Assembly (NCBI RefSeq): GCF_032884065.1 | Contig: NC_088873.1 | Coordinates: 31,654,227-31,718,226 of the forward strand | Length of the DNA stretch: 64,000 nucleotides | Direction: 5' to 3' | Origin: Artemia franciscana | Taxonomy: Eukaryota > Arthropoda > Branchiopoda > Anostraca > Artemiidae | In this document: piece after piece, positions 10,805 through 21,679 of the stretch | How positions within the stretch are numbered: position 1 is the first letter of the stretch | Layout of the letters: each line of letters opens with the position of its first letter | Made by a program: the position numbers and the translations under genes | The notes under the pieces: model-generated | Told to the model about the DNA's origin: nothing | Databases searched by the model: none | The model's input: only the letters and a program-made list of their open reading frames with translations

Positions 10805-11510
10805 CTCTCCCTTTTCACCCAAATATGGACCTTAAGGAAGGTCCCAAGAGATTGGAGCAGAGGCATTATAGTCAAACTCTTCAAAAAAGTAGATTTGATC
10901 AACTGCCATAACTCGAGAGGCATCAATTTCCTCTCTGTCTCATCCAAACTATGAGCCTCCGTCGTTTTGCAGCGTCTGTAAAAAGCACTAGACGCAACCC
11001 TACGAGAAGAGCAGCATGATTTCAGAATCAAAAGCATGGAACAAGAAGCTCTACCTCCTCTTCATTGACTTTGAAAAGGCATTTGACTCAGTTGACCGAG
11101 AATGCTCGTGGAAAGTTTAGAAATACTACGGAATTCCTGAGAAAATAGTAGATATGATTATAGCGCTTTATGAAGAATCGGAATGTTGCCTAAAGACCGG
11201 AAACAGTACAACAAGATTTTTCAAGATCATGTCTGGTGTTTGTCAAGGATGTGTACTTTCCCCTATTCTTTTTATAATTATAATGGATTATGTCCTGAGA
11301 TTTGCATCGGGTTACGGGGTAAAAGTGAGTAACAAGCAACTGTTCGATCCGGACTTAGCGGACGAAGCTGTCCTTTTCGAAGAATCTAAAAAACGGTTGC
11401 AGCAGCTACTTGACACTATCACCGAGAATGCAGAGAATGTCTGGCTAAAGATAAACATTGAAAAATCACAAGCTCGCCACTTGTTCTCCATTGCAAAAAC
11501 GAGGGTCTAG
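10805..11510 (+). pseudogene. LINE RT palm remnant, catalytic box degraded
   Basis: Recognisable pieces are separated by stops: a KVPRDW segment, FEKAFDSVDRE (catalytic Asp motif, about 11070-11100) and SGVCQGCVLSPILF (about 11235-11270). The expected FADD/YADD box reads LADE (about 11360), so one catalytic aspartate is gone. The copy is therefore inactive even apart from the stops. Confidence 0.72.
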
Positions 11511-12142
11511 AACAAGTTCAGGAGTTCAATTACCTGGGTAGCTGGATTGACTGTGATGGGCAGATTTCGACCGAGATTAAACGTAGAATTGGACAAACTA
11601 CAGGTGCCTTCAATAGATTGAAGCCTATTTGGAGAAGTAACAAATATTCAATGCAACTGAAGCTTCGACTCTTTAACAGCAATGTACTCTCAATTCTCCT
11701 TTACGCACGTGAATGTTGGAAAATAAACACCCAGGTTGAAAAAAAAGGATCCTCGCATTTGGAGATTTGAGCTTCAGAAGAATCTTGAATACAAGTTGGT
11801 AAAAAAAAAATACAAATTCAGAAATACGCAGAAAAAGATGTCGAAGTCGACCTCCAGTCATTGAGTTGCTGAAAAGAAGGCGGTGGACATACCTGGGACA
11901 TGTTCTTCGGATGGAAGAGAGCCGCCTTCCTCGAATAACCTATGAATGGAAGCCAGATGGTAGAAGAAAGCGAGGCCGCTCCAAAAATACATTGAGATGA
12001 ACATAAGACGGAGATCTGAGGAAAGCTGGTACCTCATTACTGCCTGGACGGGAAGACGTAATCGCTGCAGCATCAATGCGGGACGAATGGAGAGGCTTTG
12101 TCGACGCCCTATGTGCCACCGATGGCTCTGGAGGAACTAATA
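11511..12142 (+). pseudogene. LINE C-terminal region, broken
   Basis: Reads in pieces as NYLGSWIDCDGQI, a segment typical of RT thumb and connection, then RRRWTYLGHVLRMEESRLPR and EWKPDGRRKRGRSKN, ending in DALCATDGSGG. Several frames are needed, with stops near 11770 and 11995. This tail is shared in form with the element at 46588-49503 (LRWLGHVLRM). Confidence 0.65.
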
Positions 12143-12234
12143 TCTAAGGTAAGGTGTGTCCACAACACTCTTATAATTATTATGATCACTTTTATTTCAG
12201 CAAGAAACATATAAAAAGAGTTTTCGTTGTAACT

Positions 12235-12597
12235 TGGGATGGAGTTCATTCGATTGAAAATTGAAAGTTCTAGTGCCCTATTTTGAGAGTCAAAAGTGAT
12301 TGAAGGGCAAACAGCCGCCCTCCCACTTCCTTTTTTTCTCCAAAGCAATCCGATAAAAATTTTGAAATAGCCATTTTGTAAAACATGGTTAAAAGGTCTA
12401 TTAAATGTTCCTCTGGGGATTTCAACCCCCCAACAGCCCTTAGGGAGATGGTGATAAGTTGTGCAGTTCGTCCATTGTTTACGTATAGCATTTGTTACCG
12501 GAAAAATGACGTATATTTGACCCGTGGTGCTCAAAAAGAGCAAGGGCATTCATGTGAAGCTTTCAGGGAATGTTGAGGGGAGTGTTAAACTAAACAA
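12235..12597 (-). repeat. Right arm of the inverted repeat around the decayed LINE
   Basis: Reverse complement of 7905-8265. It ends GGGGAGTGTTAAACTAAA, mirroring TTTAGTTCAACACTCCCC. The two arms with the LINE between them suggest a foldback-type repeat into which the LINE inserted, or an inverted duplication. Confidence 0.55.
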
Positions 12598-13750
12598 AAC
12601 ACACTATATACTTGCAGGTTTCCAAAAGGACACATCAGATTATTAGTAACTTTAAAAGCATATGAACATATTTAAAACATATGCAAACATACGAATCTAA
12701 TCTTCTATATTGAAAAGAAAATATATCTGCGAAATTGAGCAAAGCTATCGCCCCAGAGCACTAATATTAAAGGATTAGGAATGAAGGAAGATTAAATTTT
12801 GAAGTTTTGTCCTCAATTTCTCCCTCTATCATCCTCCCATATGTTTATTATATGGATCACAGAGAGTTGGAATATTTTGGCCCACATAAGCACTTTGTGA
12901 GGACTCGGAAACACACATCCCATCCCATCTTCACAATCGGCCATCCTTCCCAATAGCCGATGCGCAAGCATAGATCACTGACCATGACTTACAGAATTCC
13001 GAAATTTCGAGTTAATTGGAAACCCTGGGTAAAAATGCCTCCCTTTTCCATTTTTTAAATTTATGTGTAGACAATGGGCAACTTACTTAATTTATAGCCC
13101 TTAACACATGAAAAAAAGCCATGAAAGCTGGGTTAGTAGCCCTTCAATAACTTCTGACTCTTAAAAGAGATCAGCGTTTCAACTCGATCCCTCAAGGTGC
13201 TTCTGAGACATTTCAAATAATTGAAAAAATCCGGTTTTCAGGGTATATTCTTCGGGAACACTGGAATCTTTGCATAGCAAACGATCCGAAAAGCTCGCTC
13301 AAATTACAAATGATCAGGAAAGAAAAATTCCTATTCTCACAGCAAAATACTTGATTCTTTTGACCTGGAGAACGCTTCCTGAAAGTTTCGAGCTAATAAG
13401 ACACCCAGGATGAAACACACCTGCTCTTTTCATTGAAAAATTTTATGTTTAAAAAGTGGATACTTTCTATGTTTTAGGACCCTCTCCTCAGGGGCAGTAT
13501 GGTCATGTCATCCCCAGGGACATATTTCTTGAAGATTTTGACAATTTTCAAAAAAAGGCTGTCTCGAAATTTTGATCGAATGTCTTTGAGGACTGAGGAG
13601 TGTAGACAGAAAAAAAAGGCACAGGAGGGGGGCTTGTTACCTGCTCTTGGCTCTTAAAAGGAGCTCTAGAACTTTAGAATTTTCAATCGAAAGAACCCCT
13701 TCTGAAGTTTCTACGACCGCACCTTTGATAGGTAGTAACCTAGTAAAATA
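12598..13750. repeat. Non-coding DNA with diverged copies of the ~300 bp family
   Basis: No gene seen. From about 13040 to 13740, segments such as CAATAACTTCTGACTCTTAA and 'GGTAACAAG..CTCTTGGCTCTTAAAAG' type sequence match the family at 6690-9060. Confidence 0.5.
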
Positions 13751-16700
13751 AATAGCAATACATGGAAGCCGTGTTGCTCTCTACGTATGCAGCGCTGCCT
13801 ATGATACCATTACAACGTGCTTAGGTACCCTGCTTATTTACTTAACAAATCTGTGAAATAAGATCTGTCCTTTGAAAAGGGGAGTCAGTTTTTTAGCCCT
13901 ATCGCACACTGACTGGAATAATCAATGCTAATAAAAAAAAAATAGAGGTGGGATGAATCCAAGTCTTAATTTAAAATGTAGGCTACATCTTGTATGTTTG
14001 AAGTTCCTGAGAGTCTTAAATAAAGAGTTGATTATATTCTAGTTCGTTTGGCGAGGTTTGAAGGTGACCGCAAGCCTTTTTCATTGTGCGGTATTTTTTA
14101 TCACTCAAGGTTACTTGTTCTTTATCTTTCATAGAAACAGTATTTTTTTTTTTATTAATCTTTCTATTAAATACAGGCAGATGTCAGGCTTCTAACCTTG
14201 GTCGAAATTTATAGTCAGTAAAGATTTATTACTTGTCTAACTAGACTGTAATAGATTTTTCCTACACGAAAAAAAACAAATGACACTTGACATGCAAAAG
14301 GACTTTATTTAGTTACGCTGGTGTGATACGAATTTAAATGAAATTTTCCCAAAGTGGGATACATTTGAATTATTGTGCTGAAATATGAGAGTTAATTAAG
14401 GCTTTAAATTTAAATTGCGTTTTGTCTTTCACTTAGTTAAACACAGTGGATGGGAATGTTCTATGATTACTGTATCTGTTAATTTTTGGCAACTTAAATT
14501 TCAGAATAAGACAATTTTTGTGTAGCTCTTCCTCCTTTGTCTTTTTCATGTGAATTTTGTAATGCTGTTTTCTATTTTTAATGCGTGGTAATATTTGCTC
14601 ACTGAAGCTTTAACTGTTCTTTCTTAAGGACAACTTTGTCTTTGTATTTTAATTAAGGTATTTTATTATATTCAGACTAAGTCAAATTCTTAATCACAAA
14701 GAAAATATATAGTCGGCCTAAATATATTACTTGTCAAACAAGATTGTGATTTTTTTTTTTTTTTTTTTTTTACCAGAATAGGGATCAGTAAGGCTTAACA
14801 TGCAGAAGGATTTTGTTTATGCAAAGTGATATAGTTAGACTTCTCAAATAGGATAAATACTGAATCAAAGTACTAAATACAAGAGAAGCAGTTAGAGCTT
14901 CTAGTTTAAATTGCAATTTAAGTTCACTCATTCTAATACTGCGGATTGAGACATTCTGCTTACACAGTAGCTCAGTCTTTTGGATTGTTTCTAATCACGA
15001 GTAGGATACTTTTCTTTTGGCTAGACCTGTTACTAACTTAGTTTTCATTAAAGAACGTTGTCATATCTAGGTGGCTTTTACGCTTTTATTCCAAGTTCTT
15101 TATTTTTCTCTTTCGAATACTTTTCGGAATTCTGAATATGTGTCTTTTTCTATATGAATATATTGATGATCATATGATAAATACTAATCTAATTTCAAAT
15201 ACCTTCAGTATCGTTTTTTTTATTTAATATAGCTTAAAAATTAAACAATAAATACCAAAATGAGAGTCATATTACACACATTAAGCAGAATTTCCCATGG
15301 CATCGCCAGACCCATACATTAGTATATTAAGGATAGCTTTTACCAACTCGAAATGCAAATTGAGACACAATAGATACTTACAAACAACACTGGGAAAATA
15401 TGTTCCTACAATGATAATTGGATAAACCGCATGCAATCCAAAACTGTCAGGGTTACAAACTTGAACTCTTTCGTGTTTTTTCACTCTTTTCATCTCAACT
15501 CACTCTTTCACTCGAAGGAAGGGAAAATCACTTTTTTTGCCAATGTATAGCTAAAATCATTCTTTTTTTGCACTCTTTTACGAAATGATGATAGAAAAGG
15601 CTCTAGCAAAATTAAAACTTGAGCGCAAAGGGTACAACTGCTAGCCTTTAAGATCTCCATTATCTCTGCTTGTGCCCTGCCCCAGTCGTCTTCCCAACAT
15701 TTCCAACCATTTAAGAAGAATTATACTAAGTTAAATTCACTTGTGGAAACGTGAAATTTGGAAATTCAGATTTAATAAGAGAAAACAAAGGCTGTTTAGC
15801 CCAACCATTCTTCTTGAAAATAGAAAAATGAATATGCAGTAAGAGGATAAAGAAGCAACGACCACAACAGACCTTTTCAATGTCTACTCTGGAACTTAAG
15901 ATTGTGTAATTTGATATTTAGACACTGAGCTTACCAGAAACTGAGATATTTCATTTTTTATAATTCATTTGATCGTTAGTTTTAATTATTAATTTAGGCG
16001 TATGAATTAAAACCTAAAGAGAATTTTGTGTGCAAAGAAGTAGACTATAAATCCGTTAACCGTCGTTTAGACCGTTGAAACTTCCTGGTTTTTTTTTAAC
16101 TTTAAGGTAGCACTATGCTACCTACCGGTTTTTACTAGCACATACGACGCTGGAATGTTTTGGTACAAAAATAAACTTTTTTTGCGACAAGAAAAATATT
16201 CAGATTCCCTTTAAGCTCTAACTATAAGCAAGTCAATTCTTATAGCGAGAAGAAGAGCTGGAAGTAAATTATGATTTGTGATTATTGTTGTATATTTGCT
16301 GGAAAGTAATCTTTGGAGACGTAATAAAGAATTTGGTTTATTAACTTTATTATTATTTATAAAGTTCCGTATAGTTATTGACGGATTCCGCCTTCTCCTC
16401 GATCGGCATTGCAAATGTATCGAAAAGAAATGTTATGTTGTATCATTGAACATTTTTTAATCCATTGACGTTATTTTAACACAGTAGCAAATTTAAATAC
16501 TTCTGTGTTGTTTGGATAAACTGCCCAGAAAGACTATTTTCTCTGATTCTTATAATCTGAAGTACCCCCTTCTCGAAATTATTGTCTCATTCGCATTTAT
16601 TTCTGTTCATTAATATACTCACACTTAGTATACTCAAACCATTACGTTTGCAGAAAAAGCAGTTATCCACTTTCTTATACTATGAAAAATATTAATTTTA

Positions 16701-16920
16701 TATCAAAATGGAAAGAAATCTACTAGAAAAGGAAAGGAGGAGAAACAGTGGTAGCCGCACGTGCACAAATTTTTTAACTTGCACTTTTTTTGAGCGAGAA
16801 TCACTCTCTTTTGGCTTTTACTCGCACTGGCTGGAAAGGTCGGCAGTTGGCAACCCTGATTTAGTTCCTATCAGAAGTGTAAACGAGGCCACGCCAAGGG
16901 TTTCATAAAACATTTTATAA
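13750..16920. other. AT-rich DNA, no gene recognised; old direct duplication
   Basis: Blocks at about 14190-14480 and 14690-14970 share a series of motifs in the same order (ATTACTTGTC, then 'ACATGCA.AAGGA', then 'TTTAAATTGC'), suggesting an old duplication of about 500 bp. No open frame resembles a known protein. Open frames near 15281-15493 and 16211-16460 have no recognisable motif. Confidence 0.4.
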
Positions 16921-16924
16921 ATAT

Positions 16925-17165
16925 TTCGTAGTCACAAGTAAATGTAGTCATAGTTTCAAATAGTTACAGTCACATTCACAGTTGTAAGCAGTTGGATTCA
17001 CAAACAATTGTAGTCGCAATCGCAGCCCGTCAAAGTTGCAACCGCTTTAGTAGTAGTTGTAGTAATAGCATTGGTCGTGGAAGTTCCAAGCTAATAAACT
17101 TTTAAGTAGTCAAACTTACAAGTGGTCATATTCGCAAGCTGCTGCATGTAGCAAGCTGTCTTGCA
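16925..17165. repeat. Degenerate GTAGTCACA-type short repeat
   Basis: Loose repetition of GTAGTC and GTTGCAA-like words (AGTCACAAGTA, AGTTACAGTCACA, TTGTAGTCGCAATC, TAGTAGTAGTTGTAGTAA). It is probably an old microsatellite. Confidence 0.5.
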
Positions 17166-17199
17166 GATTTTCCCTATTGATTAAATAAATAAAAAACAA

Positions 17200-17345
17200 G
17201 TTTTTTAACTGCAAGTAAGGAGTGACATTAAAACTTAAAACGAACAGAAATTATTCCGTATATGAAAGGGATTGTCCCCTCCTCAACGCCTCGCTCTTTA
17301 CGCTAAAGTTTGACTCCTTCTCACAACTCTCCTTTTAAAAACAAT
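17200..17345. repeat. Hairpin-type interspersed repeat, half copy
   Basis: Family marker AAGGAG(C/T)GACATTAAAAC, then ACGAACAGAAATTATTCC and CGCTCTTTACGCTAAAGTTT. In fuller copies the second half is the reverse complement of the first, giving a near-palindrome. Here the second half is missing or replaced. Confidence 0.7.
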
Positions 17346-17420
17346 CAAAAACGTTAGCAAACATTTACAAAGTAGGAACAATAGGGAAAATCTTTTCAAG
17401 ACAGTGGAAATCAGTTCTGT

Positions 17421-17462
17421 GAATATTTCGGCCTTATGTCCAAGGGCCGTCTTCAGCACAAT
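17421..17462. repeat. GGCCTTATGTCCAAGGGCC motif with GAAGACGGC
   Basis: On the - strand the segment reads GCTGAAGACGGCCCTTGG then ACATAAGGCCGAAATATTC. A 'GAAGACGGC..GGCCGAAA' pattern recurs in arthropod repeats, including some Penelope-like elements. That link is from memory and weak. Confidence 0.3.
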
Positions 17463-17754
17463 ACGAGAACAAGAGAGAAAATATGTATATATAAATAAAC
17501 TTACATTATATTGTGAGAATTAATACTAAATAATGTTTTTTTTTTAAAGTTTTTTTTTTTAAACATCCTTATCATCCTTACTTCAACGAAGTTCAACTAG
17601 GACTGACAAAAAAAATGAAGTGAGAATATAAATTCATTCAGACTAAAGAGAACAAAGTGATTAAGTGCAATTTCTCAGAGCCAACCTTGCTTTTTTAGCA
17701 ACCTGTCTCAAACGACTTTTCGTAGCTGGTTCAATGCCATTATTAAACAACAAA

Positions 17755-18110
17755 AAAACAAGCTTTTTAAATGAAAGTAAGGAGCGACATTAAAACTTAA
17801 AACGAACAGAAATTATTCCGTAAATGAAAGGGGTTTTTCCTCCTCAATGCCCCGCTCATTACGCTAAAGTTTGACTCTTTTTCTTAACTATACTTTTTAA
17901 AACAGTAAAAAACGAAAAAAAGGCAAATTTTCTCAAGCTCGTAACTTTTGATGAGTAAAACTAAACTTGATGAAACTTATACATTTAGAATTGACGTAAA
18001 AATGCGATTCTTTCGATGAAACTATTGGTATCAAGTTCCATCTTTTAGAGTTTCAGTTACTATTGAGCAGGGTCGCTCCTTACTACAGTTCGTTACCACG
18101 AACTGTTTGA
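17755..18110. repeat. Hairpin-family element with inverted ends
   Basis: AGTAAGGAGCGAC at 17785-17797 is matched by GTCGCTCCTTACT at about 18072-18084. It is therefore bounded by subterminal inverted repeats about 290 bp apart, which is compatible with a small non-autonomous DNA element. The inside carries the usual CGCTCATTACGCTAAAGTTT segment. Confidence 0.65.
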
Positions 18111-18269
18111 TAGCTCAGATTCACACAGTGCATTTTTATTTAGTTCAACCTCCCCCTCCCACACTCCCTGAAGTTTTAGCTTAACACTGTTAGATTTATA
18201 AGACAAACGCAGGATCAATTCTTCCCCTTTATCCCTGCTAGATCATGTATGTAAACAATGGGACTTTCA

Positions 18270-19210
18270 CTCAACTTTCATTAACTTTCCCTTTCCTTTC
18301 ATTAACATTCCCTTAACTTTCACTCAATTTCAGAAGGCTTTTAAGTTCAACTTTCTTCGAATTAGGCCCTTTGTTTTGTATTTCAAAATTTTTTAACTGA
18401 ATTTTTTCTATATTTTTAAGATTCGAATGATGTTTTTATTATTTTTACGGATTTATGTATATCCCACACAAGGTATTTCACAGATTCTTTCCGAGAGCCC
18501 TTCGCTGTCAATAAACTTCAGGAGGCTTTTAAGTTCATCTTTCTTTGAATTAGTACTTCTTGCTTTACATTTTGATGGTGTTAACCAAATTTTTTCTGTA
18601 TTTTTAATATTTGTTTTATATTTTTATTATTTTCGCGGGTTTATGTATATTCCACACAGTATTTCACGAGAGTTTTAACCGAACTTATTTCTATGTTCTA
18701 AAATTTGTTTCACATTTAATTATTTTTACGGGTTTATGCATATCCCGCGAAGAGTATTTCACGGTTTTTTTTCGATAGGTGTTGGCTGTCCCTCAATTTC
18801 AGAAGCCCTTTACGTTCAACTTTCTTTAAATAAAGCACTTTTGCTTTATATTTTGAGGAGGTTTAACCAATTTTCTTTTCAATATTTTTTATATTCATTT
18901 TATATTTTTATTATTTTCTCGGGTTTATGCATATCCCACAAAAAGTGTTTCACTAGGTTTTTTCGAGAGCCCTCGACTCACACTTTGTTTCACAAGGCTT
19001 TTAAACTCAACTTTATTTAAATTAGGCCTTTTTGCTCTATATTTTGAGAGTTTAATCAAATTTTTTTTACATTACTAGGATTTGTTCCATAATTAAATTA
19101 TTTTCACGGGTGTCTGTATATCCCGCAAAAGGGATTTTACGGGTTCTTTTGTGTTTATGCATATCCTACACAGATTACTTCACAAAGTTTTTTGAGAGTC
19201 CTTGGCTGCT
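18270..19210 (+). repeat. Left arm: tandem ~185 bp repeats of a foldback-like element
   Basis: About five diverged units. Each has a TTTCACGGGTTTATGCATAT-like segment, 'CGAGAGCCCT', 'TTTCAGAAGGCTTTTAAGTT' and 'TTTGCTTTATATTTTGA'. Short open frames across the array are not genes. The same unit appears in the opposite orientation at 19397-21122. Confidence 0.75.
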
Positions 19211-19212
19211 TC

Positions 19213-19396
19213 TTTCAAAAGGCCATTTTAGCCCTCAATGTCTTCTAGTCAAAGTCCGAGCCGCTTCCCCTGTACGGGTGGGTGCCAGCCAAACTTTCCC
19301 CGCAGCACCCTGCCCGCTGGTCGGAGACCCCTTCAGACCAAGCGGGATCTCACTGCAGAGGGCTGACAGCAGGGGCTAAAATTGCCTTTTGAAAGA
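19213..19396. other. GC-rich spacer of the foldback-like element, bounded by an inverted repeat
   Basis: A ~136 bp GC-rich block (19237-19372) unlike its AT-rich surroundings. It is flanked by CTTTCAAAAGGCCATTTTAG (left) and its near-perfect reverse complement at 19373-19396. No coding potential recognised. Confidence 0.6.
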
Positions 19397-21122
19397 AATA
19401 AGCATTCATTTCCGTTAAAACCCAAAAAATCAGTTAAAACCATCAAAATATAAAGCAAAAAGACCAAACTCAAAGAATGATGAACTTAAAAGCCTTCTTA
19501 AATTAAATGAGAGTGAAGGGCTTTAAAAAGAACCCGTGAAATATCCTGTGTGGGAAATGACTAAACCCGACAAAATAATAAAAATATTAAATAAATCTTA
19601 AAATATAGAAAACAAATTGGTTAAGCCCCTCAAAATATAAAAGGAAAATTCCCAACTCAAGGAAAGTTGAACTCAAAAGTCTTCTGAAATTTACTGACAG
19701 CGAAGAGCTCTCGAGAAAAGCTCATAAAATACTCCGTGCGGGGCATGCATAAACCCGATAAAATAATAAAATATGGAATAAATGTTGAAAATATAGAAAA
19801 AATTCGGTTAAAATTATCATAATGTAAAGCAAAAAAGGTCTAACTCAAAGAAAGATGAACTTTAAAGTCTTCTGAAATTAACTGAAAGTTAAGGGGTCTC
19901 GAAAATAACCTAAGAAATACCCTGTGTGGCATATGCATAAACCCGTGAAAATTAAAAAAAAAACATGGAACAAATCATAAAAATATAGGGAAAATTCGGT
20001 TAAAATCATCAAAATATAAAGTAAATAGGCCTAATTCAAGGAAAGATGAACTTACACGCCTTCTGAAATTGATGGACAGTCAAGGGCTCTCGAAAAGAAC
20101 CTGTGAAATATCCTGTTTGGGATATGCCTGAACCCGAGAAAATAATAGGAAATAAGAAACAAATTTTAATAATGTTTTTAAAAATTATGTTAAAACCCGC
20201 AAAATATAAAGCAAAAAGGCCTAATTACAATAAAACTGAAATTAAAAGCCTTCTGAAATTGAGTGACAGCCAAGGGCTCTCGAGAAAACCACGCGAAATA
20301 CTAAGTGTAGGGTATGGATAAACCCAAGAAAACAATAAAAATACTTAATAAATCTTAAAAATACAGAAAAAACCCTCAAAATATAAAGTAAAAACTAATT
20401 TAAAGAAAGTTGAACTTAAAAGCCTTCTGAAATTCAGTGACAGCCAAGGCCTCTTGGGAAAACTTCTTGAAATACTGTGTGTGGGATTTGCCCAAACCCG
20501 AGAAAATAATAAAAAAAAATATGAAACAAATCTTGAAAATACAGAAAAAAAATCGGTTAAAACCAACGAAATACAAAGCAAAAATGCCTAAGTAAGAGAA
20601 AGATGAGCTTAAAAGCTTTCTGAAATTGGCTGACAGTGAAGGGCTCTCAAAAAGCATCTGTGAAATACCGTGTGTGGGATACGCATAAACCTGTGAAAAT
20701 AAAAAAAAATATGAAACATATCTTAAAATATAGAAGAAATTCCGTTAAAACTCTCAAAATATAAAGGAAAGGGCCTAATTCAAAGATAGTTAAACTAAAA
20801 AACTCTCTGAAATTGAGTGACAGTCAAGGGCTCTCGAGAAACCCTCGTGAAAAACTCTTTTCACGTATTTTATTACGTGAAAAAAAAACCGCAAAACCCG
20901 CAAGCATCTGTGAAATACCGTGTGTGGGATACGCATAAACCTGTGAAAATAAAAAAAAATATAAAACATATCTTAAAATATAGAAGAAATTCCGTTAAAA
21001 CTCTCAAAATATAAAGGAAAGGGCCTAATTCAAAGATAGTTAAACTAAAAAACTCTCTGAAATTGAGTGACAGTCAAGGGCTCTCGAGAAACCCTCGTGA
21101 AAAGCTCTTTTCACGTATTTTA
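19397..21122 (-). repeat. Right arm: tandem ~190 bp repeats, opposite orientation
   Basis: The CTTCTGAAAT landmark recurs at about 19681, 19869, 20060, 20250 and 20424, giving spacings of 174-191 bp. A recent duplication with period 250 bp lies inside it: GCATCTGTGAAATACCG at 20654 and 20904, with nearly identical sequence for ~220 bp after each. Confidence 0.75.
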
Positions 21123-21260
21123 TTTATTTTATTGTATTTTTTTATTGTATTTTTAAAGGTTTTTCGGTACCTCCTTCTCGGAACTAAAACAAACCCCCTC
21201 CTCAAACAGAAATTATGGATACGACCCTGCTAGTGCTACCCTCCTGGGGCACTCTCCCCC

Positions 21261-21674
21261 AGGTCACCCGGCAAAGGTTGAGACGTCTGAGAAGATCGGG
21301 ACTTTGATAAAATTCAAGACACATAAGATGTAATAAAAAAAAGGCTGGACCTTAAGAAAGGTTAAAGTTAAGAAAGGGAAAATTTCAATTGAAAAATTTT
21401 TAGGTGTTCGGATACTTATGTGAACCATAAGTATTTGCAAAAAAAAAAAAGATCACATCTTAAACCAGGTCACCCGGCAAAGGTTGAGACGTCTGAGAAG
21501 ATCGGGACTTTGATAAAATTCAAGACACATAAGATGTAGTAAAGAAAAAGGCTGGATCTTAAGAAAGGTTAAAGTTAAGAAAGGGAAAATTTCAATTGAA
21601 AAGTTTTTAGGTGTTCGGATACTTATGTGAACCATAAGTATTTGTAAAAAAAAAAAAAAAGATCACATCTTAAA
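21261..21674 (+). repeat. Two-copy tandem duplication, 206 bp
   Basis: AGGTCACCCGGCAAAGG occurs at 21261 and 21467, and the two 206 bp copies differ at only a few positions. Each ends in an A-run plus GATCACATCTTAAA. The duplication looks recent. Confidence 0.85.
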
Positions 21675-21679
21675 TTTTG

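Larger units (their letters stand above)
9285..12175 (+). mobile_element. Decayed non-LTR retrotransposon (endonuclease-RT type)
   Basis: An apurinic-type endonuclease is followed by a reverse transcriptase and a C-terminal region, in the order of a single-ORF2 LINE, interrupted by several stops and frameshifts. The upstream piece 9062-9284 may be its 5' UTR. The end lies close after GATGGCTCTGGAGG (12120-12135). Clade not assigned. It resembles the endonuclease-reverse transcriptases often mislabelled 'craniofacial development protein 2-like'. Confidence 0.75.

Noticed and set aside
18427-19379. Phe/Tyr/Leu-rich frames
   Set aside because: Derived from the tandem ~185 bp repeats. The same frames are broken in neighbouring units.
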